A stretch of 64,000 nt of DNA, from assembly GCF_900250115.1 (NCBI RefSeq), contig NZ_LT984803.1:1-64000 (forward strand), in the 5' to 3' direction. The number at the start of each line of letters is the position of its first letter. The first letter of the stretch is position 1. Of this stretch, positions 56,565 through 64,000 are shown in pieces. The notes beneath the pieces were generated by a model. The model was not told the origin of the DNA. It did no database searches and saw only the letters and a list, made by a program, of their open reading frames with translations. The DNA is from Cupriavidus taiwanensis. GTDB taxonomy: Bacteria > Pseudomonadota > Gammaproteobacteria > Burkholderiales > Burkholderiaceae. The translations under genes and the position numbers were made by a program.

Positions 56565-57449
56565 CTAACGGAAGAACGCGCTCGGCGGCACGCCGAACTG
56601 GCGCCGGAACATGGTGGCGAACGCGCTCGGGCTGTCATAGCCCAGGTCCAGCGCCACATCGACCACCTTGCTGCCGGCCGCCAGCTTCTCCAGCGCGGCC
56701 AGCAGGCGCGCCTGCTGGCGCCACTGGCCGAAGGTCATGCCGGTCTCGCGCGCAAAGCGGCGCTGGATGGTCTTGGGATCCAGCCCCAGCCGCGCGCCCC
56801 AGCCGGCCAGCGTCAGCGCGGTGTCGGGCGCGCCGGCGATGGCGTCGCAGATCTGCCGCAGGCTGGCATCGGCCGGCCGCGGCAGGTGCAGCGGCAGCGA
56901 CGGCACCAGCATCACCTCGTCGAGCAGCAGCCGCATCAGCCGGGCATCGCGCGTATCGGGCGCATAGGGCAGGGCGATCTCGACCGCTGCGAGGATCAGC
57001 TCGCGCAGCAGCGGCGAGATGCCCAGCACCGTGCAGCGCTGCGGCAGGTCGGGTGCGGCATCGGGCCGGATATACGCGGTGCGCATCTGCACCCGCCCGA
57101 CCATGCGGATCCAGTGCGTGGTGCCGCCCGGCATCCACATGCCGCGCGTGGGCGGCACGATCCACTGGCCTTCGGCGGTGGCCACCACCATCACGCCATG
57201 CACCGCGTGGATCAGTTGCGCATGCGGATGCTGGTGCGGCTGGGTCACGTGGCCGGGCAGGTAGTCGGCCGCCATCGCCGTGACCGGCAGCGGGCTGCGG
57301 TCGAAGCGGAAATAGGGCGGCGGATCGGCGTAGGTATCGCCCAGCGCCAGCGTCTCGGGGGTGGGGTCGGGCAGCGGCTGACGGGCGCGGCGGCTCGCGG
57401 GCGCCGTTGCGGGCGCGGTCACGGGAAGAAGGCGGGGGGCGCGCGCCAT
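56565..57449 (-). CDS. AraC-family transcriptional regulator
   Basis: 294 residues. An N-terminal cupin-like sensing domain (HVTQPHQHPHAQLIHAVHG in parts: QPHQHPHAQLIH) precedes two helix-turn-helix units at the C terminus (LAGWGARLGLDPKTIQRRFARETGM in parts: LDPKTIQRRF; DLGYDSPSAFATMFRRQFG). It is divergent from the Fsr-type exporter gene 126 bases away, the usual regulator-target layout. The N-terminal 25 residues are Ala/Pro-rich and may be part of a wrong start. Confidence 0.9.
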   Translation of the reverse strand: MARAPRLLPVTAPATAPASRRARQPLPDPTPETLALGDTYADPPPYFRFDRSPLPVTAMAADYLPGHVTQPHQHPHAQLIHAVHGVMVVATAEGQWIVPPTRGMWMPGGTTHWIRMVGRVQMRTAYIRPDAAPDLPQRCTVLGISPLLRELILAAVEIALPYAPDTRDARLMRLLLDEVMLVPSLPLHLPRPADASLRQICDAIAGAPDTALTLAGWGARLGLDPKTIQRRFARETGMTFGQWRQQARLLAALEKLAAGSKVVDVALDLGYDSPSAFATMFRRQFGVPPSAFFR

Positions 57450-57575
57450 GTCCTTTTCTCCAAGGTTGCGGACCTATTCTCGCAGGACAGGCGCCGGCGC
57501 GCCAGCTAGCATCGGTGCTCAGACTGTTCCTGGCCGGCGCCCCGCCGGCCGCTTTCCGTTTGTCGAGAGCCGCCA

Positions 57576-58823
57576 ATGAGCACAACCATCGACTCCGCGC
57601 CGGCTGGCGCAGCCCCCGCGACCCCTTCGCTGACCCCGTCCCCGCAGGCGCAACGCACCGGTTTCCGCGTGCTGTCGGCGATCAGCTTCGCCCACTTCCT
57701 CAACGACATGATCCAGTCGCTGATCCTGGCGATCTATCCGATGCTGAAGGGCGGTTTCAACCTCAGCTTCACCCAGATCGGGCTGCTGACCATGACCTAC
57801 CAGGTCACCGCGTCGCTGCTGCAGCCGGTGGTGGGCCTGTACACCGACAAGCATCCCAAGCCCCATTCGCTGGCGGTGGCGATGGCGTTTACGCTGGCCG
57901 GCCTGCTGCTGCTGTCGGTCGCGCCCAGCTATGGCGTGCTGCTGGTGGCCGCGGCGCTGGTCGGCACCGGCTCTTCGATCTTCCACCCGGAGTCGTCGCG
58001 CGTGGCGCGCATGGCATCGGGCGGCCAGCACGGGCTGGCGCAGTCGATCTTCCAGGTGGGCGGCAACGGCGGCAGCGCCATGGGCCCGCTGCTGGCGGCG
58101 CTGATCGTGCACCAGCAGGCCAGCCTGGCGTGGTTCTCGCTGGCGGCGCTGGTGGGCATCGTGGTGCTGTGGCGCATCGGCGGCTGGTACGCACGCCAGC
58201 TGGCGCAGGGCGCGCGCAAGCGCAAGGCAGCCGGCGCCACGGCCAGCCCGGTGGCGACGCGCGTGGTGGTGCGGGCCATGGTGGTGCTGATGGTGCTGGT
58301 GTTCTCCAAGTACTTCTACATGGCCAGCCTGACCTCGTATTACACCTTCTACCTGATGGAGCGCTTCGCGCTGGCGCGCCAGGACGCGCAACTGCACCTG
58401 TTCCTGTTCCTGTTCGCGGTCGCCGCCGGCACCATCCTGGGCGGCCCGATCGGCGACCGCATCGGCCGCAAGCGCGTGATCTGGGCCTCGATCCTGGGGG
58501 TGGCGCCGTTCACGCTGCTGCTGCCGCACGTGGGCCTGTTCTGGACCACGGTGCTGACCTTCATCATCGGCTTTATCCTGGCCTCGGCGTTCTCGGCGAT
58601 CCTGGTGTTCGCGCAGGAACTGATTCCCGGCAAGGTCGGCATGGTGTCGGGACTGTTCTTCGGCTTTGCCTTCGGCATGGGCGGCATCGGTGCCGCGGTG
58701 CTGGGCGGCATGGCCGATACGCACGGCATCCGCGCGGTGTACGAGTACTGCGCCTACCTGCCGCTGCTGGGGCTGCTGACGGTGTTCCTGCCCGATCTGC
58801 GCGAGGCGCCGCAGCGCGCCTGA
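57576..58823 (+). CDS. fsr: MFS exporter, fosmidomycin resistance (Fsr) type
   Basis: 415 residues with 12 predicted membrane segments. ISFAHFLNDMIQSLILAIYP in parts (SFAHFLNDM, SLILAIYPM), LLQPVVGLYTDKHPKP, GTGSSIFHPESSRVARMA and FQVGGNGGSAMGPLL are hallmark Fsr motifs. Efflux of fosmidomycin and related compounds is known for E. coli Fsr; natural substrates are not established. An Ala/Pro/Thr-rich N terminus of 28 residues precedes the first membrane segment. Confidence 0.9.
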   Translation: MSTTIDSAPAGAAPATPSLTPSPQAQRTGFRVLSAISFAHFLNDMIQSLILAIYPMLKGGFNLSFTQIGLLTMTYQVTASLLQPVVGLYTDKHPKPHSLAVAMAFTLAGLLLLSVAPSYGVLLVAAALVGTGSSIFHPESSRVARMASGGQHGLAQSIFQVGGNGGSAMGPLLAALIVHQQASLAWFSLAALVGIVVLWRIGGWYARQLAQGARKRKAAGATASPVATRVVVRAMVVLMVLVFSKYFYMASLTSYYTFYLMERFALARQDAQLHLFLFLFAVAAGTILGGPIGDRIGRKRVIWASILGVAPFTLLLPHVGLFWTTVLTFIIGFILASAFSAILVFAQELIPGKVGMVSGLFFGFAFGMGGIGAAVLGGMADTHGIRAVYEYCAYLPLLGLLTVFLPDLREAPQRA

Positions 58824-58831
58824 AGCGCGTC

Positions 58832-59383
58832 TCAGTGGCCTGACTTGCCTTCGCCGCCATCGTCCGATGGCGGCTCGAACATGCGCAGCCAGTGGCGCAG
58901 CAGCGTGGCCAGCTGCGCGCGCTCCGTCGCGCTCAGGCCTTGCAGCAGGCGGTGCTCGTTGGCCACGTGCAACTCCAGCGCGTGGTCGACGCGCTCGCGG
59001 CCGCCGTCGGTCAGCGCCACCAGCAGCCCTCGCCGGTCACCGGGATTGGGCTCGCGCCGCACCAGCCCGGCCCGCTCCAGATGGTCGAGCCGGTTGGTCA
59101 TGGTGCCCGAGGTGATCATCAGCGAACCGATCAGCGCACCCGGCGACAGCGCATAGGGCGGCCCGGCCCTGCGCAGCGTCGCCAGCACATCGAACTCCCA
59201 CGGCTGCAGGCCCGTTGCGCCGAGCGCAGCTTCGATGGCGCGGCCGGTATGCCGATTGAGCCGCCCCAGCCGGCCGAGGATGCCCATCGGCGAGGCATCG
59301 AGGTCGGGGCGTTCGCGCGCCCATTGGGCGAGGATGCCGTCGACATGGTCGGGCGCGTCTTCGGGCTTGCGGCGGGCGGTCAT
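58832..59383 (-). CDS. MarR-family transcriptional regulator
   Basis: 183 residues from MTARRKPED at 59383 (nine more from a Met at 59410 are possible). The winged helix is seen as LQPWEFDVLATLRRAG, LMITSGTMTNRLDHLERAGLV and the wing EPNPGDRRGLLVALT. It is divergent from an EamA transporter gene, and palindromic sites fill the space between. Ligand-released repression of the exporter is the likely mode. Its stop is eight bases from the fsr stop, convergent. Confidence 0.9.
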   Translation of the reverse strand: MTARRKPEDAPDHVDGILAQWARERPDLDASPMGILGRLGRLNRHTGRAIEAALGATGLQPWEFDVLATLRRAGPPYALSPGALIGSLMITSGTMTNRLDHLERAGLVRREPNPGDRRGLLVALTDGGRERVDHALELHVANEHRLLQGLSATERAQLATLLRHWLRMFEPPSDDGGEGKSGH

Positions 59384-59427
59384 CGGGCAGGGCAGGCAGA
59401 GGGCAGGCATAGGCGAGCAGACCGAAG

Positions 59428-59480
59428 TATCTTGACATCAACCAATCGCCTTCGTAAAGTGATTTATCTTGATATCAAGA
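59428..59480. promoter_or_regulatory. MarR operator pair
   Basis: TCTTGATATCAAGA at 59467-59480 is a perfect 14-base palindrome ending nine bases before the EamA gene start. A related TATCTTGACATCAA element lies at 59428-59441. They flank the expected promoters of both divergent genes, with about 38 bases between centres. Confidence 0.75.
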
Positions 59481-59488
59481 ATATCGAC

Positions 59489-60400
59489 ATGAAGGCGAAC
59501 CCACTTTCCACCGGCGTGGCGGCCGGCCCGGGCCTGCGGGACATCCTGCTGACCGGCCTGGCCCCGGCGATCTGGGGCAGCACCTACCTGGTCACCAGCC
59601 AGTGGTTGCCGCCGGGGCAGCCACTGCTTTCGGGCGCGATCCGCGCGCTGCCGGCAGGGCTGGCGATGCTGGCCATCGGCCGGCAACTGCCGCGGGGCAG
59701 CTGGTGGTGGCGCGCCGCGGTGCTGGGCGTGCTCAATATCGGCTTCTTCCAGGCGATGCTGTTCATCGCCGCCTACCGCCTGCCGGGCGGCGTCGCCGCC
59801 ACCGTCGGCGCGATCCAGCCGTTGATCGTGGTGGTGCTGGCGTGGGCCTGGCTGGGTGCGCGGCCGCGTCCCGCCGCCTGGATGGCCGGGGCGGGCGGGC
59901 TGCTGGGCGTGGCGCTGCTGGTGCTCGGGCCGGCCGCCAGGCTGGATGCCGTCGGCGTGGCGGCGGCGGCCGCGGGGGCGGTGTCGATGGCGGTCGGCAC
60001 GGTGCTGACGCGGCACTGGCACCCGCCGGTCTCGCCGCTGGTGCTGACGGCATGGCAACTGTGCGCGGGCGGGCTGTTCCTGCTGCCGTTCGCGCTGGCG
60101 CTGGAACCGCTGCCGGGGCATTTCACGCTGGCCAACTGGCTCGGCTACGCGTGGCTCAGCGTCGCCGGCGCCGGCTTCAGCTACGCGCTCTGGTTCCGCG
60201 GCGTGGCCCGCATGCCGTCGGCGGCGGTGGCGGCGCTGGGTTTGCTCAGTCCGGTCAGCGCCACGGTGCTCGGCTTCCTGGTGCTGGGGCAGGCACTGAC
60301 GGCGGTACAGGCGGCCGGAGCGCTGCTGGTGCTGGGCAGCGTGTGGCTTGGCCAGCGCGCGGCCGCGCCCGCCACGGTGGCGCGCGCGCAGGCGGCCTGA
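59489..60400 (+). CDS. EamA/DMT-family transporter
   Basis: 303 residues with ten predicted membrane segments in two EamA repeats (about 10-140 and 150-295): PAIWGSTYLVTSQWLPPG, RLPGGVAATVGAIQPLIVV in parts (LPGGVAATVGAIQPL) and LLSPVSATVLGFLVLGQ. RhaT/YdcZ-type exporters of amino acids or metabolites have this form; the substrate is unknown. The start at 59489 lies nine bases past the MarR palindrome, so the operator overlaps the transcription start. No ribosome site is evident. Confidence 0.88.
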   Translation: MKANPLSTGVAAGPGLRDILLTGLAPAIWGSTYLVTSQWLPPGQPLLSGAIRALPAGLAMLAIGRQLPRGSWWWRAAVLGVLNIGFFQAMLFIAAYRLPGGVAATVGAIQPLIVVVLAWAWLGARPRPAAWMAGAGGLLGVALLVLGPAARLDAVGVAAAAAGAVSMAVGTVLTRHWHPPVSPLVLTAWQLCAGGLFLLPFALALEPLPGHFTLANWLGYAWLSVAGAGFSYALWFRGVARMPSAAVAALGLLSPVSATVLGFLVLGQALTAVQAAGALLVLGSVWLGQRAAAPATVARAQAA

Positions 60401-60487
60401 TGTCATCCGCGAAGGGTGCTGCTGCCGGGCGGAGTTTTGCGGCATCATGGCGGGCACTCAAGTCAGACGTGCCCATTCCCGCCGACG

Positions 60488-60754
60488 ATGCCAGCCGCCC
60501 CAGATCCTTGCGCCACCCCCGCCCCGCCGCCCTGCGAGCGCTGCCTGGCGCTGGCCGACGACCCGCGCCGGCGCGAGCCGCCGGCCTGCCTGGCGCTGCG
60601 CGGCACCGCGCCGGTGGTGACGCAGAGTGCCGCCGGGGTGCCGTACAGCATGCTGTCGTTCTGCTGCCGCGACTGCGGCACGGGCTGGCGGCTCTACGAC
60701 CGTGCCAACGAACTCTTTGTCTCGTGGGTGCCGGAGCGGCCGCTGGAGCGCTGA
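60488..60754 (+). CDS. Small cysteine-rich protein, zinc-binding-like
   Basis: 88 residues, MPAAPDPCATPAPPP then CERC (two Cys) and SFCCRDCGTGW (three Cys). Paired CxxC motifs suggest a zinc ribbon. No known family. Codon use is like the neighbours. It lies between the EamA gene and the Bug-type binding protein gene, both on the same strand, with about 90-100 bases on each side. Confidence 0.6.
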   Translation: MPAAPDPCATPAPPPCERCLALADDPRRREPPACLALRGTAPVVTQSAAGVPYSMLSFCCRDCGTGWRLYDRANELFVSWVPERPLER

Positions 60755-60853
60755 GCGCGCCGCATGATCGGCTAAGATAGCGGCTGTTCCGCGCCGCGCC
60801 GGCCCGTTGCGGCCGCGCGGCCGCTTCCGTCGAATCTCTCCCGCTTTCCCGTC

Positions 60854-61843
60854 ATGGCCATTCCCTTCCGCCCGTCGCTGCTGGCCGCAGCGTGCGTCTT
60901 CGGTGCCGCCGCACTGGCCCCCGCGATCGCCGCCGCGGCCGACGCCTATCCCAGCCGCCCGATCCGCCTGATCGTCGCCTATCCCACCGGCGGCATCAGC
61001 GACACCGTGGCGCGCGCGCTCGGCGAGCGCCTGTCGGCGCAGATGGGCACCTCGGTGGTGGTCGAGAACAAGGCCGGCGCGGGCGGCAGCATCGGCATCG
61101 ATGCGGTCGCCAAGGCCGCGCCGGACGGCTACACGCTCGGCTTTGCCGCGACCAGCCCGCTGACGCTGAATCCGCATGTGGGACGCGTCAACTACGATCC
61201 GCAGAAGGATGTGGCGCCGGTGATGAGCGTCATGTATTCGCCGGTGCTGGTGGTCGCGACGTCGGCCTTCAGCGGCAAGAGCTTTGCCGACGTGGTCGGC
61301 CAGGCCAGCGCCAGGCCTGGCTCGGTACGGTGGGCGACTTCGGGACTGGGCACGGTCGGCCATGTGGTGCTGGAACAGATCAAGCAGAAGTCGAAGGCTG
61401 ACATCGTGCTGATTCCGTACAAGGGCGCGGGCCAGCAGATGAACGATGCGCTCGGCGGCCAGTTCGAGGTGATGAGCACCAACGCCAGCCCGGTGCTGAG
61501 CCAGCATATGCAGGCCGGCCGCCTGCGCGCGCTGGCGGTGGGCGCGCCCGGGCGCCTGGAAAGCCTGCCCGCGGTGCCGACGCTGGCCGAGCTGGGCTAC
61601 CCCAAGGCCAACCTGACCTCCACCTTCGGTGTCTTCGCGCCGGGCAAGACCCCCGCGGCCATCATCAACCGCCTGAACGCCGAGCTGAACAAGGCCCTGG
61701 CCGAGCCGGAAGTCCATGAGCGCCTGCTCAAGGGCGGCGAAGTGCCGACCGGCGGCACGCCGGCGCAGTTTGCCAAGGCCATCCGCGAAGAATCCGCGGA
61801 AAACGCGCGCATCGTCAGGGAAGCCGGCATCAAGGCCGACTGA
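60854..61843 (+). CDS. Bug-family (TctC-like) periplasmic binding protein
   Basis: 329 residues with a Sec signal and cleavage near IAAAAD (about residue 30). The Bug/TctC fold appears as YPSRPIRLIVAYPTGG, VVVENKAGAGGSIG, PDGYTLGFAATSP and AVPTLAELGYP. Bug proteins are very numerous in Burkholderiales and bind small carboxylates or nicotinate-like ligands, mostly without a linked TctAB transporter, as here. Ligand unknown. Confidence 0.93.
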   Translation: MAIPFRPSLLAAACVFGAAALAPAIAAAADAYPSRPIRLIVAYPTGGISDTVARALGERLSAQMGTSVVVENKAGAGGSIGIDAVAKAAPDGYTLGFAATSPLTLNPHVGRVNYDPQKDVAPVMSVMYSPVLVVATSAFSGKSFADVVGQASARPGSVRWATSGLGTVGHVVLEQIKQKSKADIVLIPYKGAGQQMNDALGGQFEVMSTNASPVLSQHMQAGRLRALAVGAPGRLESLPAVPTLAELGYPKANLTSTFGVFAPGKTPAAIINRLNAELNKALAEPEVHERLLKGGEVPTGGTPAQFAKAIREESAENARIVREAGIKAD

Positions 61844-61875
61844 AGCACCGGGCCGGCAGCGTTGCCGCGGCCGGG

Positions 61876-62556
61876 CTAGGCCGCATCGAGCCGGCTCCCC
61901 AGCCCGTACACCGACGACAGCCGCACGCCGTTGTGCGGCCACAGCGCCAGCTTGGTGCGCACGCGCGACAGGTGGCTGTCCACCGTGCGCGAGGCCGCGT
62001 CCATGTGGTAGCGCCAGACCTGGTCGACCATGGTCTGGCGCAGCACCAGCGAACCCAGGTTGCGGAACAGCAGCACCGCCAGGTCGAATTCCTTCGGCGC
62101 CAGCAGCACCGGCTTGCCCTGCACCCACACCTGCCGCTCGGCGGTGGCAAAGCGGAACGGCCCGTGTTCCAGGTCGCAGTCCGCGCTTGCCGGCCGCGCG
62201 CGGCGCAGCAGCGCCAGCACGCGCGCGGCCAGTTCCGCGGTGCGCAGCGGCTTGGCCAAGTAGCTGTCCGCGCCCTGCGCCAGACAGGCCGCGACAAAGC
62301 CTTCTTCGTTCGACGCCCCGGTCAGCATCACCGGCATCTCGTTGCCCAAGGTGCGGCGCACCCACGACAGCACTTCCAGCGCCGGCAGGCCCGGCGTATC
62401 GCAATCGAGCATCAGCAGATCGAACGACCTGCCCCGCAGCGCGCCGATCAGCGCGCGCCCGCTGAGGTAGCGCGTGCACTGGTGGCCGTTCAGGCGCAGG
62501 GTTTGTTCGATGCTGACGGCGAGGGTGGGGTCCGCCTGCAGCGCGGCGATCTTCAC
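61876..62556 (-). CDS. OmpR-like response regulator
   Basis: 226 residues. Receiver domain (1-115): phosphoacceptor in LMLDCDTPGLP, LTGAS and the lysine in LAKPLRTAEL. The first acidic pair is reduced to one Asp in LQADPT, which may affect magnesium binding. The C-terminal winged helix (about 130-226) has LAPKEFDLAVLLFRNLG and SRTVDSHLSRVRTKL. The start is a GTG at 62556 with AGGAG eight bases upstream. It is divergent from a second, similar regulator; no kinase gene lies on its strand. Confidence 0.88.
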   Translation of the reverse strand: MKIAALQADPTLAVSIEQTLRLNGHQCTRYLSGRALIGALRGRSFDLLMLDCDTPGLPALEVLSWVRRTLGNEMPVMLTGASNEEGFVAACLAQGADSYLAKPLRTAELAARVLALLRRARPASADCDLEHGPFRFATAERQVWVQGKPVLLAPKEFDLAVLLFRNLGSLVLRQTMVDQVWRYHMDAASRTVDSHLSRVRTKLALWPHNGVRLSSVYGLGSRLDAA

Positions 62557-62786
62557 GGACGTGGCTCCTGTGCGCGGACGCATCGCGATGCGCCGCCGGT
62601 GGACACAGCTTGACAACAGGGTGAGCGCGGGCACGGGTCGGCCAGCAGCGAAGCCCATGGTAGGAGCGGCCCGCTAGGGCGAGAAGTAAAAGATTGTTGA
62701 AAGGCGAGATTGAGCGCTTTCCTATTCGGGCGGGCCGCGACACCGGATTAAATGTCCCGCTAATGGCCAGTTCCGTCGGAGGCAAC

Positions 62787-63515
62787 ATGGGAAAGAAAAC
62801 GGCATCGCGCATTGCATCGCTTGAGGACGCGCCCGCGGATGCGGCGCTGATCCGCCAGGTCGTTGCCAGCGCGGGATACGAGTGCGTGACCTTCGGCGAA
62901 AGCCGGCGCCTGCTGCTGGCGCTGCGCGACGCCGGCTTCGAGCTGCTGCTGCTGGACTGGCAGATGCCGGACCTGTCCGGGCGCGAGGTGCTGGCGTGGG
63001 TGCGCACCCACCTGGACCGGCGCATCCCGGTCATGTTCCTGAGCTGCCGCGATGCCGAGCACGATATCGTCAGCGCGCTCGCCGCCGGCGCCGATGACTA
63101 CATGGTCAAGCCGATCCGCCCGGCCGAGCTGGCCGCGCGCATCGACTGCCTGCTGCGGCGCGCGTATCCCGCGCAGGCGTCGCCGCACGCGCCGCTGCGG
63201 CTGGGCGACTACGCCTTCGACTGCGCCTTGCGCCGGGTCACCTGCAACGGGCAGCCGATCGGCCTGACCCCCAAGGAGTTCGACCTCGCGGTGCTGCTGT
63301 TCCGCCACGAAGGCCGCATCGTCACGCGCGACCACATCACCGCCGCGGTCTGGGGGCGCGAGATCTCGCCGATGTCGCGCACCATCGATACCCATGTTTC
63401 GCGCGTGCGCAGCAAGCTGGGACTGCAGGCCGAGCACGGCATGCGGCTGACCCCGGTCTACACGCACGGCTACCGGCTGGAGCGCCTGGCACACGCCGAG
63501 CGGGCCGCGGCATGA
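62787..63515 (+). CDS. OmpR-like response regulator (kinase-linked)
   Basis: 242 residues from ATG 62787, with GGAGG six bases upstream. Receiver: LEDAPAD acidic pair, phosphoacceptor in LLLDWQMPDLSG, and MVKPIRPAEL lysine; winged helix: LTPKEFDLAVLLFRHEG and SRTIDTHVSRVRSKLGL. It is very like the regulator at 61876, suggesting duplication. The stop overlaps the kinase start by ATGA, so it forms a two-component pair with the following gene. Confidence 0.92.
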   Translation: MGKKTASRIASLEDAPADAALIRQVVASAGYECVTFGESRRLLLALRDAGFELLLLDWQMPDLSGREVLAWVRTHLDRRIPVMFLSCRDAEHDIVSALAAGADDYMVKPIRPAELAARIDCLLRRAYPAQASPHAPLRLGDYAFDCALRRVTCNGQPIGLTPKEFDLAVLLFRHEGRIVTRDHITAAVWGREISPMSRTIDTHVSRVRSKLGLQAEHGMRLTPVYTHGYRLERLAHAERAAA

Positions 63516-64000
63516 CGGCGCGGCCGCTGCGCCTGGCGCTGCTTGCCGCGGCGTTGTGCCTGGGCGGCTGCCGCCTGGCGCGACGCAGCTGCAGCGCAGC
63601 TGCGGTGCCGGTGCCGGCAAGCGGCCGCGACGCCCGCGACCCGGCCGCCGTGCATGACATGCTGCTGCATGTGCTGGGCCACGACCTGCGCGAACCCAAT
63701 GCCTCGCTGCTGGCGTGGCTGGCGCTGCGCCAGACCCGCTCGCAGGCCGATGCGGCGCTGCTGGCGCAGGTGGGTGGCCATGCGCGCCGCGCGCTGCGCC
63801 ATCTCGATGACCTGAACCGGCTGCTGCGCGAAACCCGGCATGCCTACCGGATGCGGCGGATCGCCATGGAAGCCCTGCTCGATGAAGCGCTGGACCGCGT
63901 CTGGACCGAAGCCGGCGCGGCCGGGATCCGGCTGGAACGCCCGGCGGGGCGCCTGCCGCGCGTCGGCGGGGACGCGGCGATGCTCGCCGGCACGCTGGAA
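63512..64000 (+). CDS. Sensor histidine kinase, N-terminal part (runs off window)
   Basis: 163 codons visible. The start MTARPLRLALLAAALCLGGC is a possible lipoprotein-type signal (LGGC) or a membrane anchor. HisKA region: MLLHVLGHDLREPNASLLAW in parts (VLGHDLREPNASLL), with the phosphoacceptor His in GHDLREP, and DLNRLLRET after it. The ATPase domain begins at the window edge (GGDAAMLAGTLE). No periplasmic sensor domain separates signal and HisKA, so this kinase probably senses through partners. It is coupled to the preceding response regulator. Confidence 0.8.
   Translation, partial: MTARPLRLALLAAALCLGGCRLARRSCSAAAVPVPASGRDARDPAAVHDMLLHVLGHDLREPNASLLAWLALRQTRSQADAALLAQVGGHARRALRHLDDLNRLLRETRHAYRMRRIAMEALLDEALDRVWTEAGAAGIRLERPAGRLPRVGGDAAMLAGTLE

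Noticed and set aside
57519..58724. Leftward 401-codon frame opposite fsr
   Set aside because: His/Arg/Gln low-complexity product from the antisense of a membrane protein gene.

Overview
The window is high-GC chromosomal DNA that starts at a replication origin: DnaA boxes followed by dnaA, dnaN and gyrB, all rightward. The DnaA and GyrB proteins (a long Gly/Pro/Met-rich DnaA linker; an 841-residue GyrB with a large insert), the DUF1484-like protein, the Bug-type binding protein and the overall gene set point to a beta-proteobacterium of the Burkholderiaceae, most likely Cupriavidus. This is inferred from family resemblance only.

Layout. (1) 1-6866: origin and dnaA-dnaN-gyrB, closed by a strong terminator. 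(2) 6867-15040: an accessory island with less GC-rich, less biased codons. It carries a tight operon of a D12-class adenine methyltransferase, a HerA-type ATPase/translocase and a NurA-like nuclease with an inserted zinc ribbon, then a DnaQ-like exonuclease and a nuclease-DUF2075 helicase fusion. The methyltransferase-HerA-NurA operon is the best candidate here for a poorly described anti-DNA defence system. (3) 15041-31148: a mosaic region. A tandem duplication of a 3-keto acid cleavage enzyme / TauD dioxygenase / aldo-keto reductase segment has had its first copy gutted and replaced by a type VI secretion PAAR cassette (PAAR, alpha/beta hydrolase, membrane protein). Further on lie vgrG and Tle1-like phospholipase remnants, a second PAAR cassette (PAAR, SleB-like wall hydrolase, Sec-exported protein), an IS256-family fragment and several small lipoproteins, one interrupted by a stop codon.

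(4) 31240-34995: a leftward polyamine-linked operon in which homospermidine synthase is followed by a glutathionylspermidine-synthase-family ATP-grasp enzyme, a YgiB-like protein and a DUF350 membrane protein. (5) 35177-39199: a HutG-like ureohydrolase with a polar amino acid ABC transporter and an IclR regulator. (6) 39334-50384: housekeeping and stress genes (methyltransferases, MazG-like pyrophosphohydrolase, MerR regulator with its operator, a gutted chemotaxis receptor, DUF4382 lipoprotein, DUF72, DbpA helicase, CBS protein, drug exporter, glutathione peroxidase). (7) 50409-56541: a glutathione S-transferase and a catabolic cluster read from a GntR-controlled divergent promoter (maleate isomerase-like enzyme and MFS uptake leftward; FAH-family hydrolase and M20 amidohydrolase rightward). 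(8) 56565-64000: regulator/transporter pairs (AraC/Fsr, MarR/EamA), a Bug binding protein, and two OmpR-like response regulators, the second overlapping a histidine kinase that runs off the window.

Start codons were moved inward wherever a ribosome binding site or family alignment favoured it.
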